Source of the DNA: Pseudomonas asplenii
Lineage (GTDB): Bacteria > Pseudomonadota > Gammaproteobacteria > Pseudomonadales > Pseudomonadaceae
DNA length: 64,000 bases
NCBI RefSeq assembly: GCF_001293465.1
Contig: NZ_JSYZ01000026.1
Coordinates: forward strand, 93,502-157,501
Direction of reading: 5' to 3'
Part shown: positions 42,966 through 51,094 of the stretch, piece after piece
Layout: every line of letters starts with the position of its first letter
How positions within the stretch are numbered: the first letter of the stretch is position 1
Notes under the pieces: model-generated
Told to the model about the DNA's origin: nothing
The model's input: only the letters and a program-made list of their open reading frames with translations
Databases searched by the model: none
Translations under genes and position numbers: made by a program

Positions 42966-43264
42966 GTCTGTTTCGGCTGTCGACCTCCAGGTATTATTGG
43001 TGCCTCATGGTTTAAGCTGGTTTCGGACTTTTTCTTGCTTATTTCATGGGCTCGCTGCTTGTATAGCGGTGATTATCTCGTATAAAGCCTGTAAATCTGA
43101 CCAATGGCGATTCATCGATACTGCTAGGGGTGGGGCGGTAGGGAGCTGCTTTTTGCTTCGAATTTTCACGCTTCTGCTGCATTGGGGTCTGGATAATGGG
43201 TGTGCGGGCTCTGAAATTTTGATAGTATTCTGTATATTATTACAGTGTTTTTGAGGGCGATCCG

Positions 43265-44479
43265 ATGAGATCAGTGGAGCTATTCGCAGGCGCGGGTGGT
43301 CTAGCCATGGGGTGCGAAATCGCGGGATTTGAGCATCTTGCTGTCGTCGAATGGGACAAATGGGCCTGTGACACGGTAAGAGAAAACCAGCGACGCGGTT
43401 ACCCGCTCTTGGACAGTTGGGAGCTTCACGAAGGCGACGTTCGCGCTTTTGATTGGGCATCTATTCCCCAAGGGATTGAGCTCTTAGCAGGCGGCCCACC
43501 CTGTCAACCCTTCTCCATCGGTGGGAAGCATAGGGCTCAAGCTGATACGCGGGATATGTTTCCCGCAACAGTTGAAGTGATCCGGCGACTCAAACCGCAA
43601 GCCTTCATTGTTGAGAACGTTAAGGGGCTGACTCGCTCGACGTTCGCTAATTATTTTCACTACATTCAGCTTCAGCTCGAGTTTCCCGAGCTGCCCCCCC
43701 TTGGTGACGAGGACTGGAGCGAGCACCTAAAGCGTCTGCAGGAAGAAAAGACTTCCGGCAACAGTAAAGGGAGTGGGCTAACGTACAACGTGGTACCAAC
43801 CTTGGTTAACGCTGCCAATTATGGTGTACCGCAGAAGCGTGAGCGAGTCTTTTTCGTGGGTTTCCGTGATGACCTTGGCGTTGAATGGTCCTTCCCCGAG
43901 CCCACGCACAGCTACGAAGCCTTGCTTTACGAACAATGGGTCACCGGTTCCTATTGGCGGCGTCATGGTCTACCCATGCCTGCGGTGCCTCCCAAGCTTG
44001 CTGGTCGAGTCGCAAAGCTCTGTCAGTTAAAATCTCCGCCGACTGCATTCGCGTGGCGTACTGTTAGGGACGTCATTTATGATTTGCCTGATCCGCAGTC
44101 GCGTGAGGCTTTGAGTGTCCCTAACCATCAATTTCAAGATGGTGCAAGGGTGTACCCCGGCCACACGGGGAGTCCTCTTGATCTTCCCGCGAAGACACTG
44201 AAGGCGGGAGGGCATGGTGTGCCCGGTGGTGAAAATATGCTTGTTCGAGATGACGGTAGCGTCCGTTATTTTACTGTGAGAGAAAGTGCACGTATTCAGA
44301 CCTTCCCAGATGGCTTCAGATTTCATGGAAGTTGGACCGAGACCATGCGCCAACTTGGGAACGCGGTGCCGGTGTTGTTGGCACAGCGTGTTGCGTCGAG
44401 CGTGGCTGAGAAGCTTGCAATTGCTGGATTGAGCAAACTGAAAAAAGCAGATACAGGTAAAGGAAGGGCTACCGCGTGA
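43265..44479 (+). CDS. DNA (cytosine-5) methyltransferase of a type II R-M system
   Basis: 404-residue C5 methyltransferase. Motif I VELFAGAGGLAMGCEIAG binds S-adenosylmethionine; catalytic C80 lies in GGPPCQPFSIGG; ENV motif VENVKGL; motif VIII PQKRERVFFVGF; motifs IX-X SARIQTFPDGF and QLGNAVPVLLA. The variable target-recognition region is about residues 210-320. GAGGGCGATCCG precedes the ATG. Overlaps the next gene (endonuclease) by 4 bp, so the pair is coupled. The base modified is expected to be in the endonuclease site, possibly CCGCGG as for Eco29kI. Confidence 0.95.
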   Translation: MRSVELFAGAGGLAMGCEIAGFEHLAVVEWDKWACDTVRENQRRGYPLLDSWELHEGDVRAFDWASIPQGIELLAGGPPCQPFSIGGKHRAQADTRDMFPATVEVIRRLKPQAFIVENVKGLTRSTFANYFHYIQLQLEFPELPPLGDEDWSEHLKRLQEEKTSGNSKGSGLTYNVVPTLVNAANYGVPQKRERVFFVGFRDDLGVEWSFPEPTHSYEALLYEQWVTGSYWRRHGLPMPAVPPKLAGRVAKLCQLKSPPTAFAWRTVRDVIYDLPDPQSREALSVPNHQFQDGARVYPGHTGSPLDLPAKTLKAGGHGVPGGENMLVRDDGSVRYFTVRESARIQTFPDGFRFHGSWTETMRQLGNAVPVLLAQRVASSVAEKLAIAGLSKLKKADTGKGRATA

Positions 44480-45126
44480 CGGGAAAAGTGATTCCGTTCA
44501 ATCCATTGGACAAGAAGAATCTCGGCGCAAGCGTTGCCGAGGCGCTATTAACGAAGGAAGTCCATCCATTGGGAGATCTCCCCGTATTTGAAGGGGCTGG
44601 AATCTATGCCATCTACTATACAGGTGACTTTGCCCCCTATGCGCAGGCTAGTAGGCTCAACCGTAATGGAAAGTTTATGCTGCCCATCTATGTCGGTAAG
44701 GCGGTTCCTCCTGGTGCGCGAATGGGGAGTGGTCAGGAGCTGGCGGCGGGGAAGGTTTTGCATAAGCGGCTGAAGGAGCATGCTGAAAGCATCAAGGCTG
44801 CTGAAAACCTAGTTATTGGTGATTTCCACTGCCGTTTCCTGGTTGTGGATGACATCTGGATCCCACTAGGCGAGTCGCTGATCATCGCTCGCTTTACTCC
44901 TGTGTGGAACTCGCTCATTGACGGCTTTGGCAACCATAATCCCGGCAAGGGTCGCCACGCGGGCATGCGACCCCGCTGGGACGTCCTACACCCTGGGCGC
45001 GAATGGGCTATGCGTCTAGCGGATCGCCCTGAAAGTCAGGCGCAAATTGCTCAGGATGCTGAGACCTACCTTCGCGTGTTGCCTTCTTGCCTTTCTGGTC
45101 AGTTCATTGAGGCCTTAGGGGAGTAA
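44476..45126 (+). CDS. Eco29kI-family GIY-YIG restriction endonuclease
   Basis: 216-residue type II restriction enzyme of the GIY-YIG fold. Active-site set is visible: Y44 in AGIYAIYYTG, Y72 in PIYVGKA, R98 and H102 in KRLKEH, E133 in LGESLI, N145 in VWNSL, and the family signature GFGNHNPGKGR. Eco29kI cuts CCGC^GG; specificity here is an inference from family. GTG start at 44476 overlaps the methyltransferase stop by 4 bp, which delays nuclease synthesis until methyltransferase is made. Confidence 0.9.
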   Translation: MTGKVIPFNPLDKKNLGASVAEALLTKEVHPLGDLPVFEGAGIYAIYYTGDFAPYAQASRLNRNGKFMLPIYVGKAVPPGARMGSGQELAAGKVLHKRLKEHAESIKAAENLVIGDFHCRFLVVDDIWIPLGESLIIARFTPVWNSLIDGFGNHNPGKGRHAGMRPRWDVLHPGREWAMRLADRPESQAQIAQDAETYLRVLPSCLSGQFIEALGE

Positions 45127-45243
45127 ATTGATCACCCACCAGCGTCCTGCAGGTGGGTATTCCTAGTGCATTCATAGTTTTGGTCGAGACGATTTTTGGG
45201 GTTAGACTGGCGCACGGTTTTAACTTTGGGAAGTCAATGGAAA

Positions 45244-46011
45244 ATGGACTATTTCAAGGCACTTGAATTTGATTTGCCCTCTGCGCTTTTGGCGCAATTG
45301 GTGAGTCTGTTTGAGAGTATGGTTCCTGTACCTCTCACTGAAGATTCTGTTCAGAATGTTCCAGAGGAGCAGGGCGTTTACCAGCTATTTTTGGATGGTG
45401 TGCTGGTTTATGTAGGGAAAACTGACGCAGAGGCTGGTCTGAAGAATCGGCTGTTGCGCCACTCTAAGAAGGTGCGATCACGTCAGAATCTGCTACAAAC
45501 TCAGGTTGCCTTCAAAGCCGTTAGACTATACGTATTTACCGCGATGGACCTTGAGAGTCTACTAATCAAACACTATAAATACCTCAGTATCCGCCTTTCT
45601 TGGAATTTCAGTGGATTCGGCTCCAATGATCCGGGAAGGAACCGTGATAAGTCAAAAATTAAGGAAAGCCACTTCGATAATCTATATCCGATAGATCTAA
45701 ACTATGAGGCGACTATAGTTCGATCGAGCGGTGAGATTACTGTTGCTGCGGTATTGAAACAGTTGAAAGAGCAGCTGGGTTATACGATTAGGTATATGAA
45801 TAAAGGTGGGAAGTCAAAAACGGCGCATTCTGATCTTGAACTAGCGGTTGTGAGGTTGCGAGCGGAGCGGGATAGTGTTAAAAAAATTTTACAGCAGATT
45901 AAAGCTGCTTTGGGGCGCGAGTGGCAAATCACCGCGATGCTGGGCTATGTGATCATTTACAAAGAGCGCGAGGTGTATCCTCACGGAACTATTATTGAGG
46001 CTGGAGAGTAG
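45244..46011 (+). CDS. Second GIY-YIG nuclease related to Eco29kI
   Basis: 255-residue protein. The same catalytic order is present: Y46 in GVYQLF, Y56 in LVYVGKT, R69 and H73 in NRLLRHSKK, E104 in LESLL, N121 in SWNFSG, followed by GFGSNDPGRNR, parallel to GFGNHNPGKGR of the upstream endonuclease. The C-terminal 100 residues are a helical extension (LELAVVRLRAERDSVKKILQ). AT-rich codon use differs from the first nuclease. It lies 117 bp after the R-M pair with its own start, and its 3' end overlaps vsr by 20 bp. Role unknown: second restriction enzyme or accessory nuclease. Confidence 0.8.
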   Translation: MDYFKALEFDLPSALLAQLVSLFESMVPVPLTEDSVQNVPEEQGVYQLFLDGVLVYVGKTDAEAGLKNRLLRHSKKVRSRQNLLQTQVAFKAVRLYVFTAMDLESLLIKHYKYLSIRLSWNFSGFGSNDPGRNRDKSKIKESHFDNLYPIDLNYEATIVRSSGEITVAAVLKQLKEQLGYTIRYMNKGGKSKTAHSDLELAVVRLRAERDSVKKILQQIKAALGREWQITAMLGYVIIYKEREVYPHGTIIEAGE

Positions 46012-46423
46012 TTTCTCCTGAGAGGAATTCGAGGAGTTTTTTCTCGAGGGTCTGCACGTCTTTCAGTTCGCACTCCCAAACGATCATTGTCTCCCAGCCT
46101 GCGTTATGAAGTTCTCTAAGATTACACTTGTCACGCATTTTATTACCTTCGAGCTTAGCATGCCAAAAAACCTGGTTTGATTTCGGGATTTTTGCTTGTT
46201 TGCACCCTTCGTGGCGGTGCCAAAAACAGCCATTTACAAAGATAATCTTGCGTTTGCGAGGGAATACGATGTCCGGTTTTCCAGGTAGAGTGGTGTCGTG
46301 TAGGCGGTAGCGAAAACCTGCACGGTGCAGCATGCGTCGAATAAACATCTCAGGACGTGTATTCTTACTCTTTACTCGGGACATTATATTGCTGCGTTCT
46401 TTTGCGCTGATCGTATCCATCAT
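45992..46423 (-). CDS. vsr: Very short patch repair endonuclease (Vsr)
   Basis: 143-residue Vsr family nickase that incises 5' of T in T:G mismatches left by 5-methylcytosine deamination. Motifs: ERSNIMSRVKSKNTRPEM, the metal-binding Asp in GKPDIVFPRKRKIIFVNGCF, zinc-type FWHRHEGCKQAK, and WETMIVWECEL. ATG 46423 has GAAGG 6 nt upstream. Convergent with the second GIY-YIG gene, overlapping by 20 bp. Companion of the C5 methyltransferase. Confidence 0.93.
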   Translation of the reverse strand: MMDTISAKERSNIMSRVKSKNTRPEMFIRRMLHRAGFRYRLHDTTLPGKPDIVFPRKRKIIFVNGCFWHRHEGCKQAKIPKSNQVFWHAKLEGNKMRDKCNLRELHNAGWETMIVWECELKDVQTLEKKLLEFLSGETTLQPQ

Positions 46424-46570
46424 GGGTAACCTTCTTTCTGTAAGATTTATTCTCCAGTGCTTTAGTATCTATTTTAGAACATTAAGCTGAAATCGAAGAT
46501 GCAGGATAGGATGGACTGCTTTTGGCGTGATGCCGGTGCTCATTCACGCCTAGCTGCTTAGGTGTAGGGA

Positions 46571-46710
46571 TCTACTAACCCCAGGCACCTTTTTAGGCGA
46601 GAGTGATCGCGATACAGAGGTGTTTGATGAACAGGCAACTACACGTGCCTTAACCCACGCCTTCAAGTGTGAGGCTGTACCCTTATGCTTGATCGAAGCT
46701 AAAGCTGCCC
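46571..46710 (+). mobile_element. Degenerate IS3-type left end and orfA start (copy 1)
   Basis: TCTACTAACC...TTTTTAGGCGA followed 56 bp later by ATGAACAGGCAAC and an orfA-like reading with frameshifts and stops. It aligns collinearly with the better-preserved copy at 62678-62859. No transposase can be made. Confidence 0.6.
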
Positions 46711-46786
46711 TGAGGGCGCCATACTCCTCGAAGTTAGTGACTACGGCTTCGCCTCGCCGGTGTAACCCGGAAAAAGTGCTCCCAAC

Positions 46787-49498
46787 TTATGTGTCGGGCG
46801 CAGGGCTGGCCCATGGGGCGATAAAGTCACCGATCCTCTCCTCGATGCGGCTCTCAACGGTGCGCAGGCGCAGGAGAGGAATGTTGCTTTTGGCGAGGAT
46901 CTCATTCTTTTTCGCATCCCGAGCCGCCTGGTCGGGGCGGTCGTGGGATCCACCATCGACTTCGATGACCGCTTTGGGGACCTTGCCGATTTTGAAATAG
47001 ATCACGAAGTCGCAAGTGGAGCGCTTCATGAAGGCGCGCTGGGGCTCCGTCCATTGCGGGTTATCCGGCGATGCGAGTTGATCCAGCTTTATCTGAGTGT
47101 GAAACGTCAATGACTGGAACGCCGGCGCGGACAGCGCCTCGCGCAGCAGTTGCGCGATGATCTGCTCGGACTTGTAGCGCGAATCCTCGGGCCGCAGGCG
47201 GGCGTCCAGGCGCGCCAGGGATTGGTCGAACTCGCGGTACAGCAAGTCGAAGGCCGACACCACAGGCGCTCGCACGACGTGCTCGTCCTGCGCGTAATAG
47301 GTGACGTAGCGAATCAGGGCGGCGATGTGGCCATTGTTCTCGGTGAACACGTCGTCGCCCGTCACCAGGGTAAAGCGATGCTTGGCCCGCGATACCGCCA
47401 CGTTGATCATGCGTGGGTCATCGACGAAATCCAGGCGCTTTCGCTCCTGGTTATAACGCTTCTTGTCCAGCACCGTAGAGAAGACGATCTCGTCGCACTC
47501 CCGACCCTGAAACTTGTGCACGGTGTCCTTGGCGAAGTCCGCCGGCAGGTGCGTGCCGGAGAGGTTCACCTGTGCCCGGAACGGGGCGATGTAACCGCGG
47601 CCTTCGCCGTCGAAGTCCACGGGCAGCCCTTCGTCGTCGAGCACCTTGAGCAGAGAGTCCAACTCCCGAAGGTTGGTGTTCTGGCGCGTGTGGTTGCCCT
47701 TGGCCGTCACCACCAGGCGTAGAGGGGATTCGCCCTTGTCCTCGGTCATGGGTACCAGGGCGTTGTCGTAGAACTGCTGGTTACAGAACTGGATGATCCG
47801 GGGGTGGCAACGGTAATGCTCTTTGAGCAACGTCCTGGGCAGTGCGTCCTGGAAAACCTGGATGCACGAATCGAGCAGGCTGTAGCGCTCGCAATCGTAA
47901 GCCTCGATGGGGGCCTTCAGTCCCAGTTTCACGGGGATATGCGCCAACTGGCGGTTGTCACCCACGACGATCAGGTTCTTCGCGCAGCCCAGCGGCAGTA
48001 TGCCCGGCACGATGTCCTGCAGGGAGGCTTCGTCGATGATCACGTAGTCGAGAATCGCCCCGGGGGCGATCGAGTTGACGATGGAGTGCGTGCCGCTTCC
48101 CAGGATAGGGAAACGCTTTACGAAGGCATCGAAATGACGGCGGTAGGTGTTGGCATCGAAGCTGTCCGACGGCGGCACCTGGCGATGTAGGTGCTGCTTC
48201 AGGTAAAGCATCGATGCTGTTCTCAGTTCATTCAGCAAGGCGGTGAAATTTCCACGTGCCAGCGATTCACGGCACGCCTGCAACTCTGCTTCTTTGTCCT
48301 GCAGTGATTTGTCGTAGTAGTGCATCTGCAGAGCATGGAATGCGGCCAGACGGGCTTCGCCCTCGGCGAATGGCTTGGTGCGGAAGATCCTGAATCTGAA
48401 CAGCAGTTCGATGCGGTCCTTGAGGTGGATGCGCTGCTCGTCGAGATGAGCCAGGTAGGCCATGAGGTCTGCGGTCTTGCGCGGGGTCAGTCCGTATTTT
48501 TCCAGCGACACGCTGGCCTGCACATCGCTGCTTTCCTGCCACTGTTGCAGGTAGCGTCGTTCGATGGCGAGCTCGTCGAGTTCGATTTGCAGTTGAGCCG
48601 CTCTGTTGTGGTTGTGCAGGTGCTGCTTCAAGCGGGCCAACAAGGCCTGGATCTCCTCCAGGGAGGGCGCCGGCTCAGGTTCGCTGGATAGCCGTGGGGG
48701 CAGGTCGTTGAAGAAGTTCTCGCGGTTGCCCTTTTTGCCGAGCTTGGCGATCAGGTAACCCAGGCCGCATTTTTCCAGCTTTTCGTAGACGTTTTCCACC
48801 GCCGCATTGTTGTTGGACAGCACCGCCACTGTCTGCCCGCGTAGCAGGATATTGGCCAGGATGTTGAGGATGGTCTGGGTTTTGCCGGTTCCTGGCGGGC
48901 CCTCGATCACGCTGACCTGTGCCTGGAAGGCACGCTCGACTGCATCGAGCTGGCTTTCGTTCAGCCCGAACGGATAGATGAGGCCCTGTCCCGGTTCCAG
49001 CGTGCCGTTGCACCCCGTGCAATAGGCCTGCAAGGCGGTACCGGGAGTGGCAGGTAGTTTTTCAAGTTGGCTCACGACATTGCTGGCGATGTCATGGTCA
49101 GTCTTCGAATCGGCGTGCTCCTGTCGGGCATTCGCCACCGCAGTGAAATAGCGGAAGACTGGCATTTGCTTCATCGCCGTCGGGGCGGTGAAACGGAGGC
49201 CGTCCATCTTGAAGACATAGGGTTTGCTGGCGCCCGGATAGTAGACGACGGCATATCGCTCGTCGTAGATCGTCGCTTTGACGATGGGAGTCATGACGTT
49301 GCTGCCGGGTTTGGTCAGCAGCAGGTTGCCCAGTTCGCGCGTGGGAGAGACATGGCAGTCGCTGAGCGAGTACGTGGACGGTTTCCTTGAAGGGTAATAG
49401 CAGATCAGTTGCAGGGCTTTGGACTTGTCGCACCAGTGAACCCTCCAGTCGCGGATCATCGTGGTCTGGTCTTCACCGCCTATCTGAATCGAAGCCAT
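46787..49498 (-). CDS. SF1 DNA/RNA helicase fused to a DUF2726-like nuclease domain
   Basis: 903-residue Upf1/Dna2-like (COG1112) helicase. Walker A GPPGTGKTQT at 200-209, Walker B VIIDEAS at 486-492, motif III VVGDNRQLAH at 511-520, then motifs KEHYRCHP, TVHKFQGRECDEIVFS and INVAVSRAKHRF. An inserted coiled coil occupies about 280-440. C-terminal STCDFVIYFKIG...AVIEVDGGSHD (D830, E846, D848) looks like a PD-(D/E)XK-related DUF2726 nuclease. GC-rich codon use unlike neighbours. A single-gene defence or plasmid-restriction role is inferred from its island context and architecture. Confidence 0.85.
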   Translation of the reverse strand: MASIQIGGEDQTTMIRDWRVHWCDKSKALQLICYYPSRKPSTYSLSDCHVSPTRELGNLLLTKPGSNVMTPIVKATIYDERYAVVYYPGASKPYVFKMDGLRFTAPTAMKQMPVFRYFTAVANARQEHADSKTDHDIASNVVSQLEKLPATPGTALQAYCTGCNGTLEPGQGLIYPFGLNESQLDAVERAFQAQVSVIEGPPGTGKTQTILNILANILLRGQTVAVLSNNNAAVENVYEKLEKCGLGYLIAKLGKKGNRENFFNDLPPRLSSEPEPAPSLEEIQALLARLKQHLHNHNRAAQLQIELDELAIERRYLQQWQESSDVQASVSLEKYGLTPRKTADLMAYLAHLDEQRIHLKDRIELLFRFRIFRTKPFAEGEARLAAFHALQMHYYDKSLQDKEAELQACRESLARGNFTALLNELRTASMLYLKQHLHRQVPPSDSFDANTYRRHFDAFVKRFPILGSGTHSIVNSIAPGAILDYVIIDEASLQDIVPGILPLGCAKNLIVVGDNRQLAHIPVKLGLKAPIEAYDCERYSLLDSCIQVFQDALPRTLLKEHYRCHPRIIQFCNQQFYDNALVPMTEDKGESPLRLVVTAKGNHTRQNTNLRELDSLLKVLDDEGLPVDFDGEGRGYIAPFRAQVNLSGTHLPADFAKDTVHKFQGRECDEIVFSTVLDKKRYNQERKRLDFVDDPRMINVAVSRAKHRFTLVTGDDVFTENNGHIAALIRYVTYYAQDEHVVRAPVVSAFDLLYREFDQSLARLDARLRPEDSRYKSEQIIAQLLREALSAPAFQSLTFHTQIKLDQLASPDNPQWTEPQRAFMKRSTCDFVIYFKIGKVPKAVIEVDGGSHDRPDQAARDAKKNEILAKSNIPLLRLRTVESRIEERIGDFIAPWASPAPDT

Positions 49499-49889
49499 AC
49501 ATCTCTATCCCTGTACGCACGGCATCCGACTGGTCCTCGCGGCGGATGCTAATTCCTTGAATAGGTGTCATATTGACATCATTGCGTGTTGAGGCGATAG
49601 CCGGCTCATGCATTTGGCTGTTTCCTGGTGCTCTGGGCGAGAGCAGGCAATCGTTACTGTCTACCTCGTCTCAGCCAGCAGCTATCGACCCGAGGCAGTA
49701 GGGCGCCAGAAGTTGGCATTCAAGAAGATGAACTTCACGTGAGTTCAGTTTCTTTGCGGCAATTGGATGAGCCGGCAGCAACAGATTTATGACTTCCAGT
49801 CCTTTTGACGAGAAAACGCTGAGCTAGATGCCAGTGGCTACGCGTTTCGCATGTGGAAGCAGACTACATAGGAAAATTGGGAGTTTTTA
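49499..49889. other. Intergenic region between helicase and DUF3578-DUF3883 genes
   Basis: 391 bp without a supported gene. Divergent promoters are expected. A perfect palindrome TGTCA-TAT-TGACA lies at 49566-49578, 68 bp upstream of the helicase start, and could be an operator. Confidence 0.45.
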
Positions 49890-50978
49890 GTGGAAAGCAC
49901 GTTGGGAAAGGTTTGCGCATTGCAGCCTAAATACTCATCAACCAACACACCTGAAATGCAAGAGCGGGGGCATCTCATTCGGTCAGTGCTCGCGGGGGAG
50001 CTACGAACCCGCTTGCCAGCCCTACAGAAGGCATTTGATAGTGTTTTTGATGATCTTGCTGTCGAGGGCTCGGATGGTATCGGTCGAAAGACAGAAGCCC
50101 CTTGGGTACGTGTCTTCTCTAGAGCAATGTCTCCCACTGCCAGAGAAGGGTTCTATCTAGTGATCCACTTTGCAGCAGATGGTTCTGCTGTTTTCATCAC
50201 TGTGGGCTGTGGAAGCACTATTTGGAGCGGGGGCGACCTCCGACCTGTATCTGATGATGAGCTTAAAGCCAGAACCTCGTGGGCTCGTTCTGTCGTTCAA
50301 CAGAGATGGAAGGCGCTCAGTCCTTTTGATGATGAAATTGTCCTGGGGGCTAGAGCCTCCCTCCCGCGTACATTTGAGAAGGCCACAGTATTCGCCAAGC
50401 GTATCCCGGTCTCAGATTTACCTACTGCCAACTTGGACCTTTTGTTATTCAAGGCTGCAGAACGCCTCAGCGAGATCTATCTTGCTCAGCTTGAGCGGCG
50501 AGACGTATCACCTGGCGACCAAGACGCGGGTGAGATCACTGTAATTGCCAAGCCTCTGAGAAACAGAGCAGGAAAGCAGGGGAGAGGGCTGACAGCTCAG
50601 GAACGGAGGGTAGTCGAGCTTCAAGCTATGGCACTGGCGATGCAATATCTAGTAGGACAGGGCTATGAACTGCGTGATACCTCTGCAACGGAGTCATTTG
50701 ACATTCTCGCCAAGAGAGCTGTTGAGGAGCTGATGGTCGAGGTGAAGGGCACCACCAGTGACCTCTGCACTTCAGTGCTTATGACAAAAAATGAAGTAGA
50801 TCTCCATCGGAAAAATAAGGGATCAACTGGCCTAATTATTGTATCAAAAATTAGGCTCTCTCGTGATGCTGGAGAACCAGTAGCCACTGGCGGCGAGGTT
50901 GAGGCTTTACTCTGCTGGGATATTGATGAGTGGACTTCTGAGCCAATAGCATTTCAGGTATCGCGAAAGGCTAACTAG
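49890..50978 (+). CDS. DUF3578 (MrcB-like N-domain) plus DUF3883 nuclease-like protein
   Basis: 362-residue soluble protein. Residues about 30-200 match the DUF3578 DNA-binding-like domain found at the N-terminus of some McrB proteins (IGRKTEAPWVRVFSR, then REGFYLVIHFAADGSAVFIT). Residues about 238-345 form DUF3883 (ERRVVELQAMALAMQYLVGQ, SFDILAK, LMVEVKGTTSD, LMTKNEVDLHRKN), whose Asp and Glu-x-Lys fit a PD-(D/E)XK core. No McrB GTPase is nearby. GTG start with GGGAG 7 nt upstream. Likely a modification-dependent or other nucleic-acid defence effector; inference only. Confidence 0.8.
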   Translation: MESTLGKVCALQPKYSSTNTPEMQERGHLIRSVLAGELRTRLPALQKAFDSVFDDLAVEGSDGIGRKTEAPWVRVFSRAMSPTAREGFYLVIHFAADGSAVFITVGCGSTIWSGGDLRPVSDDELKARTSWARSVVQQRWKALSPFDDEIVLGARASLPRTFEKATVFAKRIPVSDLPTANLDLLLFKAAERLSEIYLAQLERRDVSPGDQDAGEITVIAKPLRNRAGKQGRGLTAQERRVVELQAMALAMQYLVGQGYELRDTSATESFDILAKRAVEELMVEVKGTTSDLCTSVLMTKNEVDLHRKNKGSTGLIIVSKIRLSRDAGEPVATGGEVEALLCWDIDEWTSEPIAFQVSRKAN

Positions 50979-51053
50979 TGAAATGCTGCCGAAAAAGCCC
51001 AGGCTAACTCAGATGAGTGTTGGATTTTTTTTGAAACTTCAACAGCATAAAAA

Positions 51054-51077
51054 GTGGCCTACCCTAGGGTAGACCAC
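51054..51077. terminator. Inverted repeat between convergent genes
   Basis: GTGGCCTACCCT / AGGGTAGACCAC, a 24-nt near-perfect palindrome (one mismatch) between the DUF3883 and DUF5623 gene ends. Probably a bidirectional terminator; no long U-run. Confidence 0.55.
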
Positions 51078-51094
51078 TCCGCAGCTCTCAACGT

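Noticed and set aside
42997..43254. 85-codon hydrophobic + strand frame before the methyltransferase
   Set aside because: No ribosome site, no recognisable pattern, and ends just before the methyltransferase leader; likely chance in AT-rich DNA.
43044..43460. 138-codon minus-strand frame over the methyltransferase start
   Set aside because: Overlaps the conserved motif I region of the methyltransferase on the opposite strand; no start signal.
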